Shown here: positions 44,445 through 55,711 of the stretch, piece after piece | Position numbering within the stretch: the stretch's first letter is position 1 | Layout of the letters: every line of letters starts with the position of its first letter | NCBI GenBank assembly: GCA_030803735.1 | Contig: JAURUC010000001.1 | Coordinates: forward strand, 4,786,501 to 4,850,500 | DNA length: 64,000 nt | Source of the DNA: Actinopolyspora lacussalsi | Lineage (GTDB): Bacteria > Actinomycetota > Actinomycetes > Mycobacteriales > Pseudonocardiaceae | Direction of reading: 5' to 3' | Translations under genes and position numbers: made by a program | The notes under the pieces: model-generated | Told to the model about the DNA's origin: nothing | The model's input: only the letters and a program-made list of their open reading frames with translations | Database searches by the model: none

Positions 44445-45365
44445 GTGGGACACGGTCACGGACACGGCGGAACCGGAGAAGCGGCCGCCAGTGCCTCGGG
44501 ACGTTACGTGCGCAGACTGGCGCTGTCCCTGCTCGTACTGCTGGCGTTCCTGGTCGTCGAGGTCGTCGTCGGCTTCATGACGTCCTCGCTGGCCCTGCTC
44601 TCCGACGCGGGCCACATGCTCACCGACGTGCTCGGCATCGGAATGGCCCTGGCCGCCATCACCGCCGCACGTCGGACCTCCGGTTCCAGGAGCACCTTCG
44701 GGCTCTACCGGGTGGAGGTGCTGGCCGCCCTGGCCAACGCCGTGCTGCTGTTCGGTGTGGCGGGATACATCCTCTACGAGGCGATCGGGCGCCTGGCGAG
44801 CCCTCCGGAGATCCCTGGGCTGCCGATGATGCTCACCGCCGCGGCCGGGCTGGTGGCCAATCTCGTGGTGTTCGCGCTGCTGCGACGCGGCGCGGACGAG
44901 AGTCTCAACGTGCGCGGCGCCTACCTGGAAGTGCTCGCCGACACGGTCGGTTCGGTCGGTGTGCTGATCGGCGGTGCGCTCACCTGGGGATTCGGGTGGG
45001 GACTGGCGGATCCGATCGTGGCCGTGGCAGTGGGACTGTTCGTGCTGCCCCGGACCTACAAGCTGGCACGACAGGCGCTGCGCATTCTGGTGCAACAGGC
45101 ACCGGAAGGGGTCGACGTCGAGCGGATGCACGGTGATCTCGTCGACATAGAGCCGGTGACGGAGGTGCACGATCTGCACGTGTGGACGCTGACCTCCGGC
45201 ATGGAGGTGGCCTCGGCGCACCTCACCACGGTCTCCGAAGCCGACCACTGCGACGTGCTGGCCAGTGCGCAGCGGCTGCTTTCCGAGCGGTACCACATCG
45301 AGCACGCGACCCTGCAGATCGAGCCGCACGACCGCACCACCGGCTGTCATTCTCTCAGATGGTGA
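44445..45365 (+). CDS. Cation diffusion facilitator, CzcD-like zinc/cobalt/cadmium exporter
   Basis: 306 residues. It starts VGHGHGHGGTGEAA (GTG at 44445, GGGAGG eight bases upstream), giving a His-rich N-terminus. Six helices follow, with SLALLSDAGHMLTDV (metal-site HxxxD of helix 2) and EVLADTVGSVGVLIG (helix 5). The cytoplasmic C-terminal domain has VHDLHVWTLTSGMEVASAHL. It exports divalent metal by proton antiport. It is upstream of argS but with its own start region. Confidence 0.93.
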   Translation: MGHGHGHGGTGEAAASASGRYVRRLALSLLVLLAFLVVEVVVGFMTSSLALLSDAGHMLTDVLGIGMALAAITAARRTSGSRSTFGLYRVEVLAALANAVLLFGVAGYILYEAIGRLASPPEIPGLPMMLTAAAGLVANLVVFALLRRGADESLNVRGAYLEVLADTVGSVGVLIGGALTWGFGWGLADPIVAVAVGLFVLPRTYKLARQALRILVQQAPEGVDVERMHGDLVDIEPVTEVHDLHVWTLTSGMEVASAHLTTVSEADHCDVLASAQRLLSERYHIEHATLQIEPHDRTTGCHSLRW

Positions 45366-45452
45366 GACCATGTTCGCCCGGTCCGTTCCGGAACCCACTG
45401 TCCCGGCCACCCGCTCGTTAACCAGCGGCATTGCTTTCTTAGACTTCATCAG

Positions 45453-47117
45453 GTGACACCAGCCGCGCTTGCCGAACTCGTCCGAACGACCGCTGCCGAC
45501 GTCCTGTCCGCCCGAGGGGTGGACACCTCGGTGCTGCCGGAGAAGGTCACGGTCGAGCGTCCCCGAAACCCGGAGCACGGCGACTACGCGACCAACCTGG
45601 CCATGCAGGTCGCCAAACCGGCCGGTCTCAATCCCCGGGAGCTGGCGGGGTGGCTCGCCGAATCGCTCGCACAGCGCGACGAGATCACCTCCGCGGAGGT
45701 GGCGGGACCCGGTTTCCTCAACCTGCGGCTCGCCGCCGATGCCCAGGCGGCCATCGTCCGCGACGTGCTGACCAGGCAGGCGGCCTTCGGTGCGGGTGAG
45801 CTCTACAGCGGGCTGCGAGTCAACCTGGAATTCGTCTCGGCCAATCCGACCGGACCCATTCACCTGGGGGGAAGTCGTTGGGCCGCCGTCGGTGACGCGC
45901 TCGGGCGCGTGCTCACGGCACAGGGCGCCGAGGTGACCAGGGAGTACTACTTCAACGACGCCGGTGCGCAGATCGACCGCTTCGTGCGGTCACTCGTCGC
46001 CGCCGCGCTGGGCGAGGAGATCCCCGAGGACGGTTACGGCGGGGAGTACATCGCCGAGATCGCCTCCGAGGTCGTGAAATCCCGTTCGGACGACGTGCTC
46101 GCGCTGCCCGCCGAGGAACGCGACGAGGTGTTCCGCAGGGTCGGCGTCGGGCTCATGTTCGACGAGATCAAGCGCAGCCTGCACGAGTTCGGCACCGACT
46201 TCGACGTCTTCTTCCACGAGGACTCGCTGCACAACTCCGGCGCGGTCGCCGAATGCGTGCAGCGGCTCAAGGACTCCGGCAACCTCTACCACGCCGAGGG
46301 GGCGTGGTGGTTGCGCTCCTCCGAGTTCGGCGACGACAAGGACAGGGTCGTCATAAAGAGCGACGGCGCACCCGCCTACATCGCCGGTGACATCGCCTAC
46401 CTGCGGGACAAGAGTGACCGCGGCTTCCAACTCTGCCTGTACATGCTCGGCGCGGACCACCACGGCTACGTCTCGCGGCTGAAGGCCGCCGCGGCGGCGA
46501 TGGGCCAGGATCCCGACTCGGTGGAAGTCCTTATCGGCCAGCTGGTCAACCTGGTTCGGCACGGCGAGCCGGTGCGGATGAGCAAACGCGCGGGCACGGT
46601 CGTCACGCTCGAGGACCTAGTCGAGGCGGTAGGGGTGGACGCGGCTCGCTACTCCCTGATCCGTTCCTCGGTCGACTCGGCCGTGGACATCGACCTCGAC
46701 CTCATCAGCAAGCACACCAACGAGAACCCGGTCTTCTACGTGCAGTACGCGCACGCCAGGTTGTCCTCGTTGCAGCGCAACGCGCTTTCGCTCGGTATCG
46801 ACCGGGGTGACGTCGAGGCCGCGGACCTGGCGCTGCTCACGCACGACCGGGAAGGCGACCTGATCCGCACGCTGGGAGAGTTCCCCAGGGTGGTGCGCTC
46901 GGCCGCGGAGCTGCGCGAGCCGCACCGCGTGGCCCGCTACCTGGAGGACCTGGCCAGCGCGTACCACCGCTTCTACGACTCCTGCCGCGTCCTGCAACCA
47001 GGGGACGACCAGCCGGGGCCGTTGACCATCGCCCGGCTGCAGCTCTGTGAAGCGGCCCGCCAGGTGTTGGCGAACGGGCTGAGCCTGCTCGGTGTCAGTG
47101 CTCCCGAACAGATGTAG
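45453..47117 (+). CDS. argS: Arginyl-tRNA synthetase
   Basis: 554 residues, class I synthetase. The N-terminal Add1 domain leads into [20 protein letters not shown], with HLGG in place of HIGH. The KMSK-type motif appears as RMSKRAG near residue 373. The C-terminal DALR domain is rich in [12 protein letters not shown]. It charges tRNA-Arg, one of which (CCG) is nearby. GTG start at 45453 follows AGG. lysA follows nine bases after the stop. Confidence 0.97.
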   Translation: MTPAALAELVRTTAADVLSARGVDTSVLPEKVTVERPRNPEHGDYATNLAMQVAKPAGLNPRELAGWLAESLAQRDEITSAEVAGPGFLNLRLAADAQAAIVRDVLTRQAAFGAGELYSGLRVNLEFVSANPTGPIHLGGSRWAAVGDALGRVLTAQGAEVTREYYFNDAGAQIDRFVRSLVAAALGEEIPEDGYGGEYIAEIASEVVKSRSDDVLALPAEERDEVFRRVGVGLMFDEIKRSLHEFGTDFDVFFHEDSLHNSGAVAECVQRLKDSGNLYHAEGAWWLRSSEFGDDKDRVVIKSDGAPAYIAGDIAYLRDKSDRGFQLCLYMLGADHHGYVSRLKAAAAAMGQDPDSVEVLIGQLVNLVRHGEPVRMSKRAGTVVTLEDLVEAVGVDAARYSLIRSSVDSAVDIDLDLISKHTNENPVFYVQYAHARLSSLQRNALSLGIDRGDVEAADLALLTHDREGDLIRTLGEFPRVVRSAAELREPHRVARYLEDLASAYHRFYDSCRVLQPGDDQPGPLTIARLQLCEAARQVLANGLSLLGVSAPEQM

Positions 47118-47126
47118 AGGAGGCGC

Positions 47127-48548
47127 ATGATGCGCGCCCATCCAGCCGGGCCGAGGCACGCCGACGTCGCCGTGAACGCCGATGCCGCCGGACCGGCCCC
47201 CTCCTCCCCGGAGGAGACCAATCGACTGCACCCCGCCGTCTGGCCCCGCAACGCGACGCGGGGTGCCGACGGGGTTACCACCATCGCCGGATGCGACGTC
47301 CGGGAGCTGGCCGAGCGGTACGGCACGCCGCTGTTCGTGCTCGACGAGGACGACTTTCGCGCCCGGTGCCGGGAGTACACCGCCGCGTTCGGCGACCCCG
47401 CCGCCGTGCACTACGCCGCCAAGGCGTTCCTGTGCACCGAGGTGGCCCGCTGGGTCGACCAGGAGGGCCTCGGGCTGGACGTCTGCAGCGGTGGTGAACT
47501 GCGAGTGGCGCTGCGAGCCGGCTTCCCACCGGAGCGCATCGCGATGCACGGCAACAACAAGTCAACGGCGGAGCTGACGTCAGCGCTCGAAGCCGGGGTC
47601 GGCGCGATCGTGCTCGACTCGTTCCACGAGATCGCCAGGCTGGAGCACCTCGCCGCCGAGCACGGTACGCGTCAGCGGGTGATGATCCGGCTGACCGTGG
47701 GCGTGGAAGCGCACACCCACGAGTTCATCGCCACCGCGCACGAGGACCAGAAGTTCGGTTTCTCGCTCGCCTCCGGCGACGCCGCCGAAGCGGCGCGCCG
47801 TGTGCTGAAGTCGGATTCGCTGCTGCTGGTGGGGCTGCACAGCCACATCGGCTCGCAGATCTTCGACGACAACGGTTTCGAACTGGCGGCACACCGGGTG
47901 ATCGGTCTGCTGGCCGAACTGCGTGCCGAACACGGTGAGCGGGCGCTGGAGACGGTCGGAACGGTGGACCTCGGCGGTGGCCAGGGCATCGCCTACACCG
48001 CCGACGACGATCCACTGCCGCCCGCCGAGCTCGCCGCCGGGCTGAACGAGATCGTGCGCAAGGAGTGCGCGGCGGCCGGGTTCGACCCGCCCCGGATAGC
48101 CGTCGAACCGGGCCGTGCCATCGCGGGGCCCGGCACGGTCACGCTCTACGAAGTGGGCACGATCAAGGACGTCGCCCTCGACGGCGGGGCTTCCCGCCGC
48201 TACATAAGTGTCGACGGCGGTATGAGTGACAACATCCGGACTTCGCTCTACGACGCCGCATACGACTGCCGACTGGTCTCCCGCGCCGGGGAACGGAGCG
48301 GTGCGTTGTCCCGCATCGTGGGCAAACACTGCGAATCCGGCGATGTGGTGGTGCGCGACAGCTGGATGCCCGAGGATGTCGCACCGGGGGATCTGGTGGC
48401 GGTGGCCGCCACCGGTGCGTACTGCTACGTGATGGCCAGCAATTACAACCGGCTCCCCAAGCCCGCGGTCGTCGCGGTACGCGACGGGCAGTCGCGGTTG
48501 TTGCTCCGCAGGGAGACCGAGGACGACCTGCTTCGCCTGGAGGTGTGA
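47127..48548 (+). CDS. lysA: Diaminopimelate decarboxylase
   Basis: 473-residue fold-type III PLP enzyme, the last step of lysine synthesis. It has [22 protein letters not shown] with the Schiff-base Lys, [41 protein letters not shown] and the CESGDVVV cysteine. The N-terminus is about 40 residues longer than in enterobacteria, usual for actinobacteria. ATG 47127 with GGAGG. It is directly followed by hom. Confidence 0.96.
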   Translation: MMRAHPAGPRHADVAVNADAAGPAPSSPEETNRLHPAVWPRNATRGADGVTTIAGCDVRELAERYGTPLFVLDEDDFRARCREYTAAFGDPAAVHYAAKAFLCTEVARWVDQEGLGLDVCSGGELRVALRAGFPPERIAMHGNNKSTAELTSALEAGVGAIVLDSFHEIARLEHLAAEHGTRQRVMIRLTVGVEAHTHEFIATAHEDQKFGFSLASGDAAEAARRVLKSDSLLLVGLHSHIGSQIFDDNGFELAAHRVIGLLAELRAEHGERALETVGTVDLGGGQGIAYTADDDPLPPAELAAGLNEIVRKECAAAGFDPPRIAVEPGRAIAGPGTVTLYEVGTIKDVALDGGASRRYISVDGGMSDNIRTSLYDAAYDCRLVSRAGERSGALSRIVGKHCESGDVVVRDSWMPEDVAPGDLVAVAATGAYCYVMASNYNRLPKPAVVAVRDGQSRLLLRRETEDDLLRLEV

Positions 48549-49853
48549 GTGATCGAGGATCGGGAACCGATCAGGGTGGCGCTGCTGGGCTGCGGCACCG
48601 TCGGCACCGAGGTGGTGCGCCTGCTGCAGGAGTACCCCACCGAGTACGCCGCTCGAACCGGTGCGCCGGTTCGTGTCACCGGAGTTGCGGTACGTCGTCC
48701 GCACAAGCACCCCGATGTGCCCGAGCAGCTGCTGACCACGGACGCCGCCGCCCTGGTGGAGGGCAGTGCGGACGTGGTCGTGGAGCTGATCGGCGGTATC
48801 GAACCCGCGCGTTCGCTGTTGCTGGCCGCGCTGCGCGCCGGTAAGTCCGTGGTGACCGCCAACAAGGCACTGCTGGCCGAGCACGGCTCGGAACTGTACG
48901 CGGCCGCCGACGCCAACGGGGTGGACATCTACTTCGAGGCGGCGGTGGCCGGGGCGATTCCGCTGCTTCGTCCGCTGCGGGAGTCGCTGGCGGGTGATCG
49001 CATCAACCGCGTGACCGGGATCGTCAACGGCACCAGCAACTACATCCTCTCCGCCATGGACTCCACGGGTGCCGGTTACGAGGAGACGCTGGAAGAGGCG
49101 GGCCGGCTCGGTTACGCCGAGGCCGACCCCACGGCAGACGTCGACGGATTCGACGCCGCCTCCAAGGCGGCCATCCTGGCTTCACTGGCCTTCCACACCA
49201 GGGTCGGCGCCGGTGACGTCCACCGGGAGGGGATCTCGGGTATCGGAGCCGGTGACATCGAGGCGGCACGCTCGCTGAACCGCACGGTCAAGCTGCTGGC
49301 CATCTGCGAGCGCGTGATCGACGAGGACGGCACCGAGTCCGTATCCGCGCGCGTTCATCCGGCCATGATTCCGCGTGACCACCCGCTGGCCGGGGTCGGC
49401 GGGGCGTTCAACGCGGTCTTCGTCGAAGCCGAGTCCGCGGGGCAGCTCATGTTCTACGGGCAGGGAGCCGGTGGTGCTCCCACCGCCAGTGCGGTGCTGG
49501 GCGACCTCGTCGCCGCCGCCCGCAACGTGGTGGTTTCCGGCAAGGGACCGCGCGAGTCCGCGCACGCGCAGCTCCCCGCGCGTTCCATGGACTGGACTCC
49601 CACGCGGTACCACATCAGTCTGGACGTGGCCGACCGGCCGGGTGTGCTTTCCCAGGTGGCCGCCACGTTCAACGAACACGACGTCAGTATCTCCGTGGTT
49701 CGACAGCAGGGCCGGGGGGCCGATGCCAGCCTCGTGGTGGTCACCCACACCGCCGCGGACTCCGCGCTGCGCGCCACCGTGGAACAGATCGCACGGCTCT
49801 CCTCGGTCAACGAGGTCGCCAGCGTTATGCGTGTGGAGGGTGAACCGTCTTGA
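48549..49853 (+). CDS. hom: Homoserine dehydrogenase
   Basis: 434 residues. The Rossmann domain starts [17 protein letters not shown], catalytic blocks are [31 protein letters not shown] and [11 protein letters not shown], and the C-terminal ACT domain is [20 protein letters not shown]. It reduces aspartate semialdehyde to homoserine. The ACT domain is the likely site of threonine feedback inhibition. GTG start directly abuts the lysA stop; the end overlaps thrC as TTGA. Confidence 0.97.
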   Translation: MIEDREPIRVALLGCGTVGTEVVRLLQEYPTEYAARTGAPVRVTGVAVRRPHKHPDVPEQLLTTDAAALVEGSADVVVELIGGIEPARSLLLAALRAGKSVVTANKALLAEHGSELYAAADANGVDIYFEAAVAGAIPLLRPLRESLAGDRINRVTGIVNGTSNYILSAMDSTGAGYEETLEEAGRLGYAEADPTADVDGFDAASKAAILASLAFHTRVGAGDVHREGISGIGAGDIEAARSLNRTVKLLAICERVIDEDGTESVSARVHPAMIPRDHPLAGVGGAFNAVFVEAESAGQLMFYGQGAGGAPTASAVLGDLVAAARNVVVSGKGPRESAHAQLPARSMDWTPTRYHISLDVADRPGVLSQVAATFNEHDVSISVVRQQGRGADASLVVVTHTAADSALRATVEQIARLSSVNEVASVMRVEGEPS

Positions 49854-50941
49854 CCTCGCAAGCACAACTCGCGGCGTCCGGGGCAGGTACCGGTTGGCGT
49901 GGGATCATCGAAGCCTACGGTGACCGGATCGGCGTTCCCGACGACGCCGAGGTGGTGACCCTGTACGAGGGCAACACCCCGCTGGTGCCCGCCCCGTACC
50001 TCTCGGAACTGACCGGTTGCCGGGTCCTTGTCAAGGTCGAGGGGGCCAATCCGACCGGTTCGTTCAAGGACCGCGGTATGACGATGGCGATGACCCACGC
50101 CAAGGCCGCGGGCATGCGTGCCGTGATCTGTGCCTCCACCGGCAACACCTCGGCCTCGGCGGCGGCCTACGCCACACGCGCCGGAATGACCTCGGCCGTG
50201 CTCGTGCCGCAGGGCAAGATCGCCATGGGCAAGCTCGCCCAGGCAGTGGTGCACGGCGCGCGCATCCTGCAGGTGCGGGGAAGCTTCGACGACTGCCTGG
50301 AACTGGCGCGCAAAACGGCGGTGGAGTACCCGGTGACGCTGGTCAACTCCGTCAATCCGGTTCGGTTGGCGGGTCAGAAGACGGCGGCTTTCGAGATCTG
50401 CGACGCCCTCGGCACGGCACCGGACGTCCACTGCCTCCCGGTGGGCAACGCGGGAAACATCACCGCCTACTGGGCCGGTTACCGCCAGTACGTCGACGAG
50501 GGGCGCAGCGAGCGCGCCCCGGCGATGTTCGGTTTCCAGGCCGCCGGCGCCGCACCGCTGGTTTCCGGTGAGCCCGTCGCGTCGCCCGAAACCGTGGCCA
50601 CCGCGATCCGTGTCGGCAGCCCGGCCTCCTGGGCCGGGGCGGTGGACGCCAAGAACGCCTCGAACGGGTTGTTCGAGGCGATCACCGACGAGCGGATCCT
50701 GGAGGCTTATCGGCTGCTGGCCTCGAAGGAGGGCGTTTTCGTGGAGCCCGCCTCGGCTTCGAGCATCGCCGGGCTGCTCGCCACCTCGGCCGACGGTCGG
50801 TTGCCGAGCGGTTCCACTGTTGTGTGCACGGTCACCGGGCACGGCCTCAAGGATCCGGACACCGCGTTGGCCGACATGGTGGAGGTGGAGCCTCTCCCGG
50901 TCGATCCGGATGCGGTGGCCACGGCTCTGGAGCTGTCTTGA
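49850..50941 (+). CDS. thrC: Threonine synthase
   Basis: 363-residue fold-type II PLP enzyme converting O-phosphohomoserine to threonine. It has [29 protein letters not shown] with the PLP Lys (near residue 73), [15 protein letters not shown] and [12 protein letters not shown] (phosphate loop). The TTG start overlaps the hom stop, and its stop overlaps the thrB start, both as TTGA. Confidence 0.97.
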   Translation: MTSQAQLAASGAGTGWRGIIEAYGDRIGVPDDAEVVTLYEGNTPLVPAPYLSELTGCRVLVKVEGANPTGSFKDRGMTMAMTHAKAAGMRAVICASTGNTSASAAAYATRAGMTSAVLVPQGKIAMGKLAQAVVHGARILQVRGSFDDCLELARKTAVEYPVTLVNSVNPVRLAGQKTAAFEICDALGTAPDVHCLPVGNAGNITAYWAGYRQYVDEGRSERAPAMFGFQAAGAAPLVSGEPVASPETVATAIRVGSPASWAGAVDAKNASNGLFEAITDERILEAYRLLASKEGVFVEPASASSIAGLLATSADGRLPSGSTVVCTVTGHGLKDPDTALADMVEVEPLPVDPDAVATALELS

Positions 50942-51897
50942 GTTCCGGTGCCGTCCTTCCCTCCGGTTACGACGCCGAATCGGCCGCGGGTGGAACGGAT
51001 TCCGCTTTCCGGGTGACCGTTCCCGCTTCCACCGCGAATCTCGGTTCCGGGTTCGACACGCTGGCCGTGGCGTTGGCGCTGCACGATGTCGTGGAGATCA
51101 CCCGCACCGATGCCGCACCGCGGACCGCGCGTGTCGAGGTCACCGGCTCCGGTGCCGGTGAGGTCCCCGTCGACGAGAGTCACCTGGTGGTTCGGGTGCT
51201 GCACGCGACCATGGATCGACTCGGTGTGCCACCGCCCGCGCTGCGGCTGCGTTGCACGAACGCCGTACCGCACGCGCGGGGGCTCGGTTCGTCCGCCGCC
51301 GCGATCGTCGCGGGGGTGGCAGCCGGTTATCGGCTGGCCGGGCTCGACGTTCGCGCCGAGCCGGTTCGTGCGGAGGCGCTGCGACTGGCGGCCTCCTACG
51401 AGGGACACGCCGACAATGTCGCGGCGGCGCTGTTCGGCGGGTTGATCGTCGCGTGGAATGTGGAAAATCGTTATCGATCCGTTCGGCTGGAACCGCATTC
51501 GGAGCTGGCTCCCGTGGTGTTCATACCCGGCGTGGAGTCCGCCACTCACACGATGAGGGGGTTGCTGCCGGAGACGGTGCCGCACTCCGACGCGGTGTTC
51601 GCCGCCGGGCGCACGGCTCTGGCCGTGCACGCGCTGACCACCGAGCCGGAACTGCTGCTCGAAGCCACCGAGGACCGGCTGCACCAGGAGTACCGCGGGC
51701 CCGCGATGCCGGAAACGCTGGAACTCGTCCACCGGCTCCGGAATAACGGAGTGCCGGCCGTCGTTTCGGGGGCAGGCCCCACGGTGTTCGCCCTGCCACG
51801 CGGCGGTGAGCTTCCCGATTCGTCGGTGGTGGGGGACTTCGAGGTCAGGCGGCTGGATGTGGACCGGACTGGTGTGCGGGTCGACCGGATGAGTTGA
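50938..51897 (+). CDS. thrB: Homoserine kinase
   Basis: 319-residue GHMP kinase: [17 protein letters not shown] at the start, the ATP-binding [16 protein letters not shown], and [10 protein letters not shown] at the end. It phosphorylates homoserine for ThrC. TTG at 50938 overlaps the thrC stop. It is last in argS-lysA-hom-thrC-thrB. The neighbouring Sua5 (58973) uses threonine. Confidence 0.96.
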   Translation: MSSGAVLPSGYDAESAAGGTDSAFRVTVPASTANLGSGFDTLAVALALHDVVEITRTDAAPRTARVEVTGSGAGEVPVDESHLVVRVLHATMDRLGVPPPALRLRCTNAVPHARGLGSSAAAIVAGVAAGYRLAGLDVRAEPVRAEALRLAASYEGHADNVAAALFGGLIVAWNVENRYRSVRLEPHSELAPVVFIPGVESATHTMRGLLPETVPHSDAVFAAGRTALAVHALTTEPELLLEATEDRLHQEYRGPAMPETLELVHRLRNNGVPAVVSGAGPTVFALPRGGELPDSSVVGDFEVRRLDVDRTGVRVDRMS

Positions 51898-52223
51898 CCG
51901 GGGCGGTGGTCACCGGCATCGTCCGTCGCTCGTCCTCGGGGCGGTGACACCGGTCCCAACTCGTCCCCGATGGGGTTTCCCGGCAGGTGTTCCGTGACGG
52001 TGGACCCCGATCGGGGCCGGGGTCGTGGTGGCCGGTGTTTCGAGTGGTATAAAGGGAATGTCGGCATCGCCGTCGTCGGACCGGCGGTCCTGCGAGGCCC
52101 GGGGCACGGTAGCCGGGGCCGGTGAATTCCCGTGCTGTCGCACCGGGTTCGTGGTTCGGCGGGTGAGACCGACAGACTCGTGACCGAGTAGGGGGCGCTC
52201 CAGCTGTGGGCGTGTCATGCTCT

Positions 52224-52256
52224 TGGTTGTTGCACCGGAGTGACTCGGCGTATACC
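52224..52256 (+). promoter_or_regulatory. Probable rho promoter with long leader
   Basis: GTTGCA (52229-52234), 16 bases, then TATACC (52251-52256) is the best promoter in the 1036-base gap between thrB and rho. It would give a rho leader of about 670 bases. I see no convincing ORF in this gap. Confidence 0.45.
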
Positions 52257-52518
52257 CTCAAGGTCAATCAGTCACCGGGCGCATCGGCGCCGGTGCCTTG
52301 CCCGGGAGTTTCTTTCCGGGATGCATCCCTCGCTGTGAATCGACTGCACCTTACGGGTGAAGATCAGGATGGCGGGTGGCCGATCGCGGTGACCGAGGCA
52401 GGAGTTGTCAACTCAATGGGGTTCGCGTCGTCGAGTCGAACTTCACGCAGTTGCCGGTGTCGGACTGGGAGCTCTGGCGTTACGGATTGTGGTTCCGCAC
52501 GGCAGTCACGAATAACTC

Positions 52519-52555
52519 GGTGACCACAGTGGAGGTTTCGGCCTCTCTGGTCACC
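52519..52555 (+). promoter_or_regulatory. Strong hairpin within the rho leader
   Basis: GGTGACCA (52519-52526) pairs with TGGTCACC (52548-52555), and inner GAGG with CCTC (52532-52535 with 52542-52545). It is the clearest RNA structure between the promoter and the rho start. rho leaders are often used for autoregulation; a role here is inferred. Confidence 0.5.
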
Positions 52556-52933
52556 GTATTCCGCGACCGCGCGGGATCGCGCTCCGAACGAACAGTGCGG
52601 ACCTCCTCGACATCGGTCGATTCGGTGAGTCCGGTAACGAGTGAGCAGCAAGGTACGCATCCGGGAGTGGTGAACGGACACGGTCACGGTTGTTCCGGCA
52701 GGTGGTGGTACCGCTGTGGACGAGTGATATCACCACGGGTGCGCGAGTCGGGCGCCTCCGCTGCCCGGTGCTGCCGGTTTTCGAGTGGGTGCCGACACCA
52801 CGCGCGCCGGGTGTCCTCGTCGAGTTCATTCGATAAAGGGGCCGGTAGCACTACAAGGCCGCTCGTGTTCGCAGCGAGCGGGGTAATCCGCTGGGCCGCG
52901 TAGGAGGCGCGGATCCGGTCAGGAAGGACATTC

Positions 52934-54964
52934 GTGAGCAACACCGATCTGTTGAGCAGCGAGACGACCAACGGCGTCTCTCCGTCCGGCCGGCAGGAGT
53001 CCGAGTCGCAGCAGGCAGCCTCCGGATCAGGAACCAACGGCAGCGCACGCCGCCGGGGTGGCCTGTCGGGCATGGTGCTCGCCGAACTGCGGCAACTCGC
53101 CGACGAATTGGGGATCGACACCACGGGCTTGCGTAAGGGCGACCTGATCGCCGCAATCAAGGAGCGCCAGGGAGGTACCGCCGCGCCACGCCAGGCGGAG
53201 TCCGGTACCCGTCAGCCGACTCTCGACCAGCAGGCGGCCCCGGAGAACAACACCCAGGACACCGAAAGCCGAGGCACCAAGGGTCAGCAGACCAAGGGGC
53301 GAGGCGGCAGGGATCAGGGCGCCGGGAACCGGACGGCGGAGCGGACGTCCGGCAAACCCGCCGCGGGCTCGCCCTCCGATAAGGACGATGCCCAGGACCC
53401 GGCCACCGAATCCGGCACCGAGAAACGCTCCAACGGTTCCGCACCGAATCGGGGCGGTTCACGTCGCTCCGGTAACGACGGATCCGGTGAGGAGGGACGC
53501 CGGAACAACCGTCGTCGCCGTTCCTCGCAGCGTCCGTCCGGCAACCAGGACCAGGACGAGCGCGGCGACCGCAACGACCGGGGCGGCGGCGCGGACGGCG
53601 GGGGTCGGGCGGAACGCACCGACAACCGCCAGGATCGCCAGGACCGCCAGGACGGCGGTAACGGTGACAGGCAGGAGAACCGTCGGGACGGTCGTGGCGA
53701 GAACAACCGCAACGACAACAACAGGCAGGACGACGAGGATCGCGGCAACAGGCGCAGCCGTCGTTTCCGGGACCGCAGACGCGGGCGTGGCCGTGGCGAC
53801 AACGAGCCCGAGGTGCGCGATGACGACGTGCTGCTACCCGTGGCAGGCATCCTCGACGTGCTGGAGAACTACGCGTTCGTCCGGACCTCCGGCTATCTCG
53901 CCGGACCCAACGACGTCTACGTCTCGCTCTCGCTCGTTCGCAAGTACGGACTGCGTCGTGGCGACGCCCTCAAGGGTGTGGTCCGGCAGCCGCGTGAGGG
54001 TGAGCAGCAGCGGCAGAAGTTCAACCCGCTGGTGCGGGTCGACGCCATCAACGGGCTGGAGCCCGAGGCCGCCAAGAAGCGTTCGGAGTTCCACAAGCTC
54101 ACTCCGCTCTACCCCAACGAACGGCTCCGTCTGGAAACCGACCCGCAGGGTATGACCAGCAGGGTTATCGACCTGGTCATGCCCGTCGGCAAGGGGCAGC
54201 GTGCGTTGATCGTCTCCCCGCCGAAGGCGGGTAAGACGATGATCCTGCAGTCGATCGCCAATTCGATCACCACGAACAACCCCGAGTGCCACCTGATGGT
54301 CGTACTCGCCGACGAGCGCCCCGAAGAGGTCACCGACATGCAGCGCTCGGTCAAGGGTGAGGTCATCGCCTCCACCTTCGACCGTCCGCCGTCGGACCAC
54401 ACCACGGTCGCCGAGCTCTCCATCGAGCGTGCCAAGCGGCTGGTCGAGATGGGACACGACGTGGTGGTGCTGTTGGACTCGATCACGCGTCTCGGCCGTG
54501 CCTACAACCTTTCCGCGCCGGCGTCCGGACGGATCCTGTCCGGTGGTGTGGACTCCACGGCGCTGTATCCGCCCAAGCGGTTCCTGGGTGCGGCACGCAA
54601 CATCGAGAACGGCGGTTCGCTGACTATTTTCGCCACCGCGCTGGTGGAAACCGGTTCCGCCATGGACACCGTGATTTTCGAGGAGTTCAAGGGAACCGGC
54701 AACGCCGAGCTCAAGCTCGACCGCAAGCTGGCCAACAAGCAGCTGTTCCCGGCGGTGGACGTGGACGCCTCCAGCACTCGTAAGGACGAGCTGCTGATGT
54801 CGTCCGACGAACTGGCCGTGCACCAGAAGCTGCGCCGGGTGCTGGCGGCGTTGGACACGCAGCAGGCGCTCGAACTGGTCCGGGACCAGTTGCGCAAGAC
54901 CCGTACCAACATCGAGTTCCTCACCCAGGTCGCCAAGACCACTCCGGGCAAGGAGGACGAGTAG
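52934..54964 (+). CDS. rho: Transcription termination factor Rho with large N-terminal insertion
   Basis: 676 residues against about 420 in E. coli. The N-terminal helical domain (about 38-75, LSGMVLAELRQLADELGIDT) is followed by a roughly 225-residue disordered insertion rich in Arg, Asp, Gly and Asn (to residue 295). Then come the RNA-binding cold-shock fold (GILDVLENYAFVRTSGYLAG) and the ATPase (SPPKAGKTMIL, VVLADERPEEVTDM, LDSITRLGRAYN, GTGNAELKLDR). It unwinds RNA to end transcription. GTG start at 52934 with AGGAAGGA. The insertion is typical of actinobacterial Rho. Confidence 0.97.
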   Translation: MSNTDLLSSETTNGVSPSGRQESESQQAASGSGTNGSARRRGGLSGMVLAELRQLADELGIDTTGLRKGDLIAAIKERQGGTAAPRQAESGTRQPTLDQQAAPENNTQDTESRGTKGQQTKGRGGRDQGAGNRTAERTSGKPAAGSPSDKDDAQDPATESGTEKRSNGSAPNRGGSRRSGNDGSGEEGRRNNRRRRSSQRPSGNQDQDERGDRNDRGGGADGGGRAERTDNRQDRQDRQDGGNGDRQENRRDGRGENNRNDNNRQDDEDRGNRRSRRFRDRRRGRGRGDNEPEVRDDDVLLPVAGILDVLENYAFVRTSGYLAGPNDVYVSLSLVRKYGLRRGDALKGVVRQPREGEQQRQKFNPLVRVDAINGLEPEAAKKRSEFHKLTPLYPNERLRLETDPQGMTSRVIDLVMPVGKGQRALIVSPPKAGKTMILQSIANSITTNNPECHLMVVLADERPEEVTDMQRSVKGEVIASTFDRPPSDHTTVAELSIERAKRLVEMGHDVVVLLDSITRLGRAYNLSAPASGRILSGGVDSTALYPPKRFLGAARNIENGGSLTIFATALVETGSAMDTVIFEEFKGTGNAELKLDRKLANKQLFPAVDVDASSTRKDELLMSSDELAVHQKLRRVLAALDTQQALELVRDQLRKTRTNIEFLTQVAKTTPGKEDE

Positions 54965-55000
54965 GGGAGCGCGTGGGACGGGCTGTGTCGGTGGTGCGGT

Positions 55001-55020
55001 GAGCCGTCGCGAAGCGGCTC
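55001..55020 (+). terminator. Possible terminator after rho
   Basis: A short GC hairpin (GAGCCG at 55001-55006 with CGGCTC at 55015-55020), partly extended by outer pairs, follows the rho stop by 36 bases with no T-tract. The remaining 55021-55399 leads to rpmE; it contains a small direct repeat of AAGCTCGA but no promoter I can define. Confidence 0.35.
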
Positions 55021-55399
55021 CCACCGCTTCTCGGGATGCCGAACCGACGTAGCGACACAAGCCCGACCCAAGCTCGAACCAAGCTCGACCCTTGCGGCTC
55101 GTGGAGTCCGTGACGAAATTCGCGGGCCAGGCCGTGCCCGGCCCGTGAGGTCACGTGAGGTGTCGCCTCGCGGCGTTGGGCCGCTCTCGAGTGGCGCGAG
55201 CTACGGGGACTCGACGAGCACCGACGCGAGCGGTTCACACCGTCCCCGGGCGCGCCTCCTCCGGGAATACCCACACTGCCTCGGGCGTTGCCGAGCAGCG
55301 GTCCCCGGTCTGACAGAATCGGGACCTGTTCCGGTTCCGGTGCCGGTTCACCTCCGGTTGACACCGCGAGGACCCGGTGCCACGAAGAGAGGACGAGAC

Positions 55400-55630
55400 A
55401 TGAAGAGCGACATTCATCCCGAGTACGTCGAGACCCAGGTCATCTGCGACTGCGGGCACAGCTTCACCACCCGCAGCACCAAGACCAGCGGGCACATCAG
55501 CGTCGAGGTCTGCTCCAACTGCCACCCGTTCTACACGGGCAAGCAGAAGATCCTGGACACCGGCGGCCGCGTGGCCAAGTTCGAGGCTCGGTACGGTCGT
55601 CGTCCGCAGAACGCTCGCACCAAGAAGTAG
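55400..55630 (+). CDS. rpmE: Ribosomal protein L31, zinc-binding type
   Basis: 76 residues. It begins [20 protein letters not shown] and keeps all four zinc cysteines (CDC and CSNC), so it is the zinc-containing form. [17 protein letters not shown] is the family signature. A zinc-free paralogue may exist elsewhere. ATG 55400 after AGAGGA. prfA follows. Confidence 0.97.
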   Translation: MKSDIHPEYVETQVICDCGHSFTTRSTKTSGHISVEVCSNCHPFYTGKQKILDTGGRVAKFEARYGRRPQNARTKK

Positions 55631-55711
55631 CCGGGTCCGCGGCGCCCGCCGTTTCGACAACGTGGCGGGCGCCGTTCTCGTATCGGACTCGTAGCGAAAG
55701 TGGGGAGCACC

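Noticed and set aside
52206..52523. 105-codon ORF in the rho leader
   Set aside because: It lies mostly in the structured leader, begins at the promoter and shows no protein character.
53834..55060. 408-codon minus-strand ORF opposite rho
   Set aside because: Antisense shadow; composition is Arg/His/Gln-rich and it has no ribosome site or family.
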